Positions 5,269 through 9,046 of a stretch of DNA of 9,046 bases are shown one piece after another. A model generated the notes under the pieces. The model was not told where the DNA came from. It made no database searches and saw nothing but the letters and a program-made list of their open reading frames with translations. Numbering within the stretch: position 1 is the first letter of the stretch; each line of letters begins with the position of its first letter. The DNA is from Planctomycetota bacterium. Lineage in GTDB: Bacteria; Planctomycetota; UBA8108. Where the stretch lies: assembly GCA_002695115.1 (NCBI GenBank), contig NZOA01000018.1, positions 63,150 to 72,195 on the forward strand, written 5' to 3'. The position numbers were made by a program, and so were the translations under genes.

Positions 5269-8200
5269 TTACTGGCAGACCGGCGAGGGGAGCTCACACC
5301 CCAGGCCGTCTTTGGTCGGATCCGCCGCGCATTCCTCGGCCGAGTAGCCCGGGCTCAGGGGCGAGGGTGCCGCCGGGGCCGCTCCCCCGGTGAAGAGCCA
5401 GCTGAAGATGATGATCGCGTCGGTGATCTCGACGTTGCCGGTGTCGTTGGTGTCCGCCGCGTCGGCGCAGGTCGGGGCTGCGCCGCCGGAGAACAGGAAG
5501 AGCAGAGGAACGACGCCGTCGGTGAGGTTGATGGCTCCATCGGAGTTCGCGTCACCGCGTACGAAGGTCGGCCCCGCCGGCGCCTGGCAGTCGGCTTCCC
5601 CGGCGCAATCGGTATCGTCGCAGTCGGCCGCGCCGTCCTCGTCGTCATCGAGGCCGTTGCCGCAGACCTCCGGAGGCGGAGGCGCTACGTCGGTGCGCCG
5701 CACGGAGATCCCGGAGATTTTCGGGCTCGGATCCGGTGAGACGGGCTCTCCCGCGGCAGGGTCCGGCTCGGTGAGCGCGATGGTCAGGTCGCCGTCATCG
5801 ATGGCGAGGGTATAGCGCAGGGCGGCGGCGGCGGCGTTTCCGCATTCGCGCGCGGCGAGGATCCGGTCGAGGTCCGGGTCGTCCTCGACGATGACGCCAT
5901 TGTCGTCACATTCGGCGAAGTTGCACGGGTCCGATGAGTAGAGCATCTCGGCATGTCCGACCGGGTCGTAGAGGTTGTCGAAACCGAAGACGGGGTTGGG
6001 CCTGCCCTGGAAGCCGAGGTCGCTGCTGAGATCGCAATGTTCGAAGCCATCCTGCTGGGCGCCCTCGATAATTACATGGAAGAATCGCGCTCCCGTACCG
6101 GAGGTTCCGCTGTAGGAGTTGGCGAAATAGAGGGTGACCTCGTACTCGCCGTTGTCGACCGGGATGTGGTATTCCTGGTCGGCCCATCTCTCGGTGTGGA
6201 AGATGCGGTCATCATCGTTGACTCCCGGGGTGGTTCCCCGGGCGTTCCAGAAGCCCATATTGGTGGCTGCCACCTGCAGGCCTGTATTGCTCCCATCGCT
6301 GTTGGGCAGGGGGCTGACGGTGAAGAATTCGTTTTCCGCCGGCAGCAGGCTTCCCCGGGCGGCCTCGTCGCCCAGCCAGACGACCCGGTCGCCGGTTATC
6401 TTGGCGCCGACCATCTCCGGCGCGGGATTCTGGGTGGCGCTGCAGGCCAGCAGCGGGCCGCCGCAGTTGATGTAGAGCTCTCCCCGGCTGTCGCGCCAGA
6501 GCCGTCGTGCGCGGTCGATGGCCTCGGTGACAGCGTTGTCGGCACCGGGATCTCCCTCCGCGGCGTCGATGAACACATTGTCGATATCGGTGTGATGGGT
6601 GCGGCCGCCGGTGCCGCCGGCGAAGCCGATGGTCGCCACGGAACCGAAGACCGGAACGAGGTCGGCCTCGCAGACGACCTCGGGTCCGAAGTCGTCGCCC
6701 TCAGCGGTTATGCCCGCGAGGGTGACGGTGATATGCCCCGCGTCGTACTCGATCTGGACGTTTACCCCGGTGGGATCGAAGAAGTTCGGCCAGCCGGTTC
6801 CTCCAAATTCTATCGGCCTGAGGTCCGGGTTGTATTGCACGTGGTTGACCTCGGAGATGATTCCCGATGACTGGATGCCGATGTGGGTGAACCTGTCCGG
6901 AGTGTTGAAGCCCGAGGGTTCGTTGCAGCAGGTCCCGTTGCTCCAGGTGTCGAACTCGACGGCGAAACCGGCGCCTCCCACGGGGAGCCCGAGGCCTCCG
7001 CCGCCGGGGCCGAGGGCCGTGGTGTCGGATCCTTCCCGGAGGAAGAAGGCGGCTCCATCGGCGGCCTCGGTGCCGTCCGGGTTCGCCAGGAAGAGGTCGA
7101 ATTCGGCTACCAGCTTGTAATCGCAGACATTGACGGTCTCTTCGTAGATCGCCGTGGCGGCGGTGCTTCCGACCGTGTCGTCGGTGATGCGCAGGCGGCC
7201 GCCGAGCACCCGTGGGGTGAAGTTGTTGGAGTTGCAGACCATCCCGGGGGGGCATTCATTGTCGAGAAGGTCATCGAAGGTGTCTTCAAAGAGGGTCCCC
7301 GGGGGTTCCTCCCCGGGGTCTTTCTCGATGCATTCGAGCTCCCCTCCTGCGTCCGCCCCGGTGGCATTGCCGGTACGCCGGAAGGCGAGGGCGTTGAGCC
7401 CGGCGTTGTTGCCGAGATCCTCCACGTAGATCCGCAGGATGCCGTACTCCTCCTCCTCGAGCGCGTTGACGTCGAGCTCGAAGGCTCGCGCTACGGCCTT
7501 GTCAAGGGCCGCCGCGCAGGCGGTCCTCGGATCGCCGCTGCCGATCCCGGCCGCGGCCGCCACGCTCCAATTGCAGAGCACCTTTTCCTCGTTGAGGTAG
7601 ACGCTGTAGAGCTTCGTGCCCTGCCCGAGGCTGTTGGCGGCCTCGTGAGAGCTCTCACTCCAGAAGAGGTGGACATCGTATCGCCCGGGGACCACGTGGG
7701 CGCGGTATTCAACGCCGGCAGCCGACCAGGCATCGTTGATGAAGAGCCGGGAGGTGTTGATGGCCGCGCCCTCGAGGTTGGAGAGATCGATCGGGCGCAG
7801 GTTGACGCTGGTATTGTCCGCCCCGCGGGAGATGCGGCCGAAGCTGCTGGTGGTGACGATGAGGTCGTCCTCGACGTCGCCTTCGCGGCTGATCTCGGCC
7901 CCGAAAGGCCTGTCCGCCAGGAACGAGAAGCCGATCTCGTTCGTCGCGTTCACCCTGCGGGAGGCGCAATTGATACCTCCCTCGGCAAGCGGGGGCTCAG
8001 GTTGCCGGACAACCCGCGTCGAGCCTTCCCGCACGACGAGGTTGTCGATCCATTGCCAGGCATTGGCGCCCCCGGTGGTGGCGGCGAAGCCGATATTGGA
8101 CTGGCGTTCGGGAAAGCTCTGGGTGACGTAGTCGAGGACGATGTCCTCTTCGAAGAACTCCCCGCCCCGCTGGGGCAGGTCGGTCCAGCCTCCGCGCATG

Positions 8201-8928
8201 CGCACGCGCATGACCCCGGCATCGAAGATGATCGACACGTGGATGAGGTCATCGGGATCGAAGGTCTCCTGTCCCGTATGCGTGTTGACGTCCGGAGAGC
8301 CGTAGACCGCCGCGCTCGAGATGAAATCAGGCTGGTCTCCGACCGCCGGGGGGGTGGCGAGGTGCGGGGAGGCCTGGTTCTGGATGACCTCGACGTCGCA
8401 GGTTGCTTGCGCTCCATGCCGGCCATCGCAGTGGGTCTCCCGGTCGCCGGCGCCGTTATCCCAGATGTCGAAGCCCAGGGCGATGTATTCGTAGCTGCCC
8501 CCCGCGCCGCGGAGGTTGCCGACGCCGAGATCTCCGCCGATGTTGCCGAAGGCCTGCAGGTCGTTGTCGAATTGGAAGATCACGGCGGCTCCATCCGCGG
8601 GCACGGCGCTCGTGCCCCTTCCGAGGAAGAGGTCGAACTCGATCTCGACGCGCTGTTCGCCCAGGTCGAACTCCTGGGGGAACCAGACCCAGGCGCCCTG
8701 GTTGCCCTCGGCCTGGGTGAGGGAGAGGACCTGGTTGCCGCCGCTGCCGTCATCGACGATCTCGATGCGGCCATTGCTTTGTGAGACCACTCCCACGTCG
8801 CCCGGCAGGCCGCCCTCGAAATCCTCCTCGATCACCACGTCGGCTTCGCCGCCGAGAGCCAGGCCGCCGGAGATGGGGGTAAGGGCCAGGCAGGCCAGGA
8901 GTGCAAGAGCTCGGTACCTGTAGATCAT
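5269..8928 (-). CDS. Giant secreted lectin: two L-type lectin plus malectin-like pairs with dockerin-like C-terminus
   Basis: This 1219-residue protein begins with a signal peptide (hydrophobic 7-20, likely cut near 25). Domains in order: L-type lectin-like 32-300, malectin-like 318-518, L-type lectin 546-789, malectin-like 798-1079, a CGNGLDDDEDG Cys/Asp repeat 1089-1114, a dockerin-like pair of EF-hand loops 1122-1180, and a Pro-rich then Cys-rich tail. The second lectin keeps legume-lectin signatures: ADGAAFFL with Asp624, AVEFDTW with Glu658 and Asp660, HIGI with His682, and IGFAGGTGG. The first has degenerate equivalents (ADGAAVIF, GFDIWDNG, IGFAATTGG). There are 26 cysteines, which suits an oxidised extracellular protein with disulfides. 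By domain content it binds carbohydrate; no catalytic domain is seen. The ATG has a strong GGAGGA at 8933-8938. It is a single gene, convergent with the ligase gene, with no visible terminator between them. Domain types are well supported, ligand and surface anchoring are not. Confidence 0.9.
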   Translation of the reverse strand: MIYRYRALALLACLALTPISGGLALGGEADVVIEEDFEGGLPGDVGVVSQSNGRIEIVDDGSGGNQVLSLTQAEGNQGAWVWFPQEFDLGEQRVEIEFDLFLGRGTSAVPADGAAVIFQFDNDLQAFGNIGGDLGVGNLRGAGGSYEYIALGFDIWDNGAGDRETHCDGRHGAQATCDVEVIQNQASPHLATPPAVGDQPDFISSAAVYGSPDVNTHTGQETFDPDDLIHVSIIFDAGVMRVRMRGGWTDLPQRGGEFFEEDIVLDYVTQSFPERQSNIGFAATTGGANAWQWIDNLVVREGSTRVVRQPEPPLAEGGINCASRRVNATNEIGFSFLADRPFGAEISREGDVEDDLIVTTSSFGRISRGADNTSVNLRPIDLSNLEGAAINTSRLFINDAWSAAGVEYRAHVVPGRYDVHLFWSESSHEAANSLGQGTKLYSVYLNEEKVLCNWSVAAAAGIGSGDPRTACAAALDKAVARAFELDVNALEEEEYGILRIYVEDLGNNAGLNALAFRRTGNATGADAGGELECIEKDPGEEPPGTLFEDTFDDLLDNECPPGMVCNSNNFTPRVLGGRLRITDDTVGSTAATAIYEETVNVCDYKLVAEFDLFLANPDGTEAADGAAFFLREGSDTTALGPGGGGLGLPVGGAGFAVEFDTWSNGTCCNEPSGFNTPDRFTHIGIQSSGIISEVNHVQYNPDLRPIEFGGTGWPNFFDPTGVNVQIEYDAGHITVTLAGITAEGDDFGPEVVCEADLVPVFGSVATIGFAGGTGGRTHHTDIDNVFIDAAEGDPGADNAVTEAIDRARRLWRDSRGELYINCGGPLLACSATQNPAPEMVGAKITGDRVVWLGDEAARGSLLPAENEFFTVSPLPNSDGSNTGLQVAATNMGFWNARGTTPGVNDDDRIFHTERWADQEYHIPVDNGEYEVTLYFANSYSGTSGTGARFFHVIIEGAQQDGFEHCDLSSDLGFQGRPNPVFGFDNLYDPVGHAEMLYSSDPCNFAECDDNGVIVEDDPDLDRILAARECGNAAAAALRYTLAIDDGDLTIALTEPDPAAGEPVSPDPSPKISGISVRRTDVAPPPPEVCGNGLDDDEDGAADCDDTDCAGEADCQAPAGPTFVRGDANSDGAINLTDGVVPLLFLFSGGAAPTCADAADTNDTGNVEITDAIIIFSWLFTGGAAPAAPSPLSPGYSAEECAADPTKDGLGCELPSPVCQ
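5389..5565 (-). other. Dockerin-like EF-hand pair
   Basis: Residues about 1122-1180. Loop 1 is DANSDGAINLTD (1126-1137) followed by the helix GVVPLLFLFSGG. Loop 2 is DTNDTGNVEITD (1159-1170) followed by the helix AIIIFSWLFTGG. Acidic or amide residues fall at calcium positions 1, 3 and 12 of both loops; position 5 is Asp1130 in loop 1 but Thr1163 in loop 2. This two-loop plan is that of type I dockerins. Confidence 0.8.
5584..5667 (-). other. Acidic Cys-rich calcium-type repeat (CGNGxDDDxDG)
   Basis: Residues about 1088-1115 read CGNGLDDDEDG then DCDDTDC and DC. This is the short repeat seen in secreted proteins of myxobacteria and planctomycetes, similar to the putative metal-binding motif of MopE-type proteins and to thrombospondin type 3 repeats. 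It likely binds calcium and acts as a rigid spacer between the lectin part and the dockerin-like end. Confidence 0.7.
5692..6537 (-). other. Malectin-like domain 2 with Cys-rich insertion
   Basis: Residues about 798-1079. It opens with YINCGGP (819-825), then HTERWADQEYHIPVDNGEYEV and TLYFANSYSG, a very typical malectin stretch, and ends with the strands LTIAL and ISGISVRR. About 70 extra residues with four cysteines (965, 1002, 1007, 1029) split the domain after HVIIEGA. Confidence 0.75.
6562..7293 (-). other. L-type lectin domain 2
   Basis: Residues about 546-789. It aligns motif by motif with domain 1 (AEFDLFL, ADGAAFFL, VEFDTWSNG, NVQIEYDAG, IGFAGGTGG, DIDNVFI) and is closer to classical legume-type lectins, with Asp624, Glu658, Asp660 and His682 where metal-binding residues are expected. 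Confidence 0.8.
7375..7977 (-). other. Malectin-like domain 1
   Basis: Residues about 318-518. It opens with GINCAS and contains FLADRPFG (336-343), FGRISRG, the strand GRYDVHLFWSE (415-425) and VYLNEEKVL (443-451), closing with LRIYVED...NALAF. This is the order of strands in malectin-type carbohydrate-binding domains. Confidence 0.7.
8029..8835 (-). other. L-type lectin-like domain 1
   Basis: Residues about 32-300 of the giant lectin. Landmarks are IEFDLFL (96-102), ADGAAVIF (111-118), LGFDIWDNG (151-159), HVSIIFDAG (230-238) and IGFAATTGG (279-287), ending in WIDNLVV. The acidic residue before the FD pair is replaced by Gly152, so metal and sugar binding may be weaker than in domain 2. 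A Cys pair (167, 177) lies in a loop. Confidence 0.75.
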
Positions 8929-8932
8929 CGTT

Positions 8933-8938
8933 TCCTCC
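8933..8938 (-). promoter_or_regulatory. Ribosome binding site of the giant lectin gene
   Basis: GGAGGA on the minus strand lies 4 bases before the ATG at 8926-8928 and is the strongest Shine-Dalgarno in the window. It fixes the start ahead of the signal peptide. Confidence 0.7.
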
Positions 8939-8950
8939 GGTAAGTTCCAG

Positions 8951-8966
8951 GGACGCCTTGACGTCC
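8951..8966. repeat. Inverted repeat upstream of the lectin gene
   Basis: GGACG (8951-8955) and CGTCC (8962-8966) flank a 6-base loop. It sits 22 to 38 bases before the start codon, in the probable 5' leader. It could be a small hairpin or an operator half-site pair. I found no convincing -35/-10 pair around it. Confidence 0.3.
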
Positions 8967-9008
8967 GGGTCGATGTTATGGGAAGGGAGTTGTTTCGTTG
9001 TCTGGGAG

Positions 9009-9032
9009 AAAAAAAGGCGGGAGCCGGCCTCT
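9009..9032 (-). terminator. Probable rho-independent terminator of a gene beyond the window
   Basis: Read on the minus strand, AGAGGC (9027-9032) pairs with GCCTTT (9013-9018, one G-T pair) around an 8-base loop, and the T-run (9009-9015) overlaps the 3' arm and runs 4 bases past it. The direction means it would end a minus-strand gene located past base 9046 and isolate the lectin gene from it. The stem is short. Confidence 0.4.
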
Positions 9033-9046
9033 CCTCCCCGGGGGGG

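Noticed and set aside
5240..5290. Possible bidirectional terminator between the ligase and lectin genes
   Set aside because: The GC-rich stretch makes only weak, short stems and the single TTTT is not placed after a stable one.
6883..8784. A 633-codon open frame on the plus strand, and another at 5953-6870, opposite the lectin gene
   Set aside because: They lie antisense to a gene with clear domains, signal peptide and ribosome binding site. Their translations are Val/Gly/Asp-rich low-complexity sequence typical of the reverse complement of GC-rich coding DNA, with no recognisable motif.

Overview
The window looks like a chromosomal segment of a GC-rich, Gram-negative-type bacterium, most likely from the Planctomycetota or a neighbouring uncultured lineage. 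This rests on gene content, not on a marker gene. There is a secreted tandem DUF1080 protein, an exported PQQ-type propeller that begins its mature part with the 'WxxFRGPDGSG' signature common in planctomycetes, and a giant secreted lectin ending in an 'FVRGDANSDG' dockerin-like repeat with a Cys-rich tail, a C-terminus I associate with the same group. I see no tRNA, rRNA, CRISPR array, insertion sequence or phage gene. Base composition looks even throughout.

Layout: (1) 1-267, plus strand, is the last 88 codons of a GHMP-family sugar kinase cut by the window edge. (2) 258-3822, minus strand, is a probable three-gene operon read in the order double DUF1080 protein (3822-2575), PQQ-like beta-propeller (2510-1236), alpha/beta hydrolase of the epoxide hydrolase type (1181-258). 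Gaps are 64 and 54 bases and each gene has a Shine-Dalgarno. Its last gene overlaps the kinase gene tail to tail by 10 bases. (3) 3823-4114 is a 292-base divergent control region. It holds a candidate sigma70-type promoter and a strong leader hairpin for the operon, and on the other strand a TATACT box so close to the next start codon that a leaderless mRNA is likely. (4) 4115-5239, plus, is a YbdK-type carboxylate-amine ligase (glutamate-cysteine ligase family 2). (5) 5269-8928, minus, is a 1219-residue secreted protein built as signal peptide, L-type lectin, malectin-like, L-type lectin, malectin-like, acidic Cys-rich calcium-type repeat, dockerin-like EF-hand pair and Cys tail. (6) 8929-9046 holds its ribosome binding site, a small inverted repeat and a probable terminator for a minus-strand gene lying beyond the window.

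Working together: all three operon products carry export signals, so they probably act in the periplasm or at the cell surface. DUF1080 proteins are known to act on 3-keto-glycosides, so the operon is plausibly part of an exported carbohydrate or natural-product breakdown set. The large lectin protein binds, by domain content, glycans twice over with two unrelated folds, which fits adhesion to or capture of polysaccharide. No direct functional link between the lectin, the ligase and the operon can be shown from the sequence.
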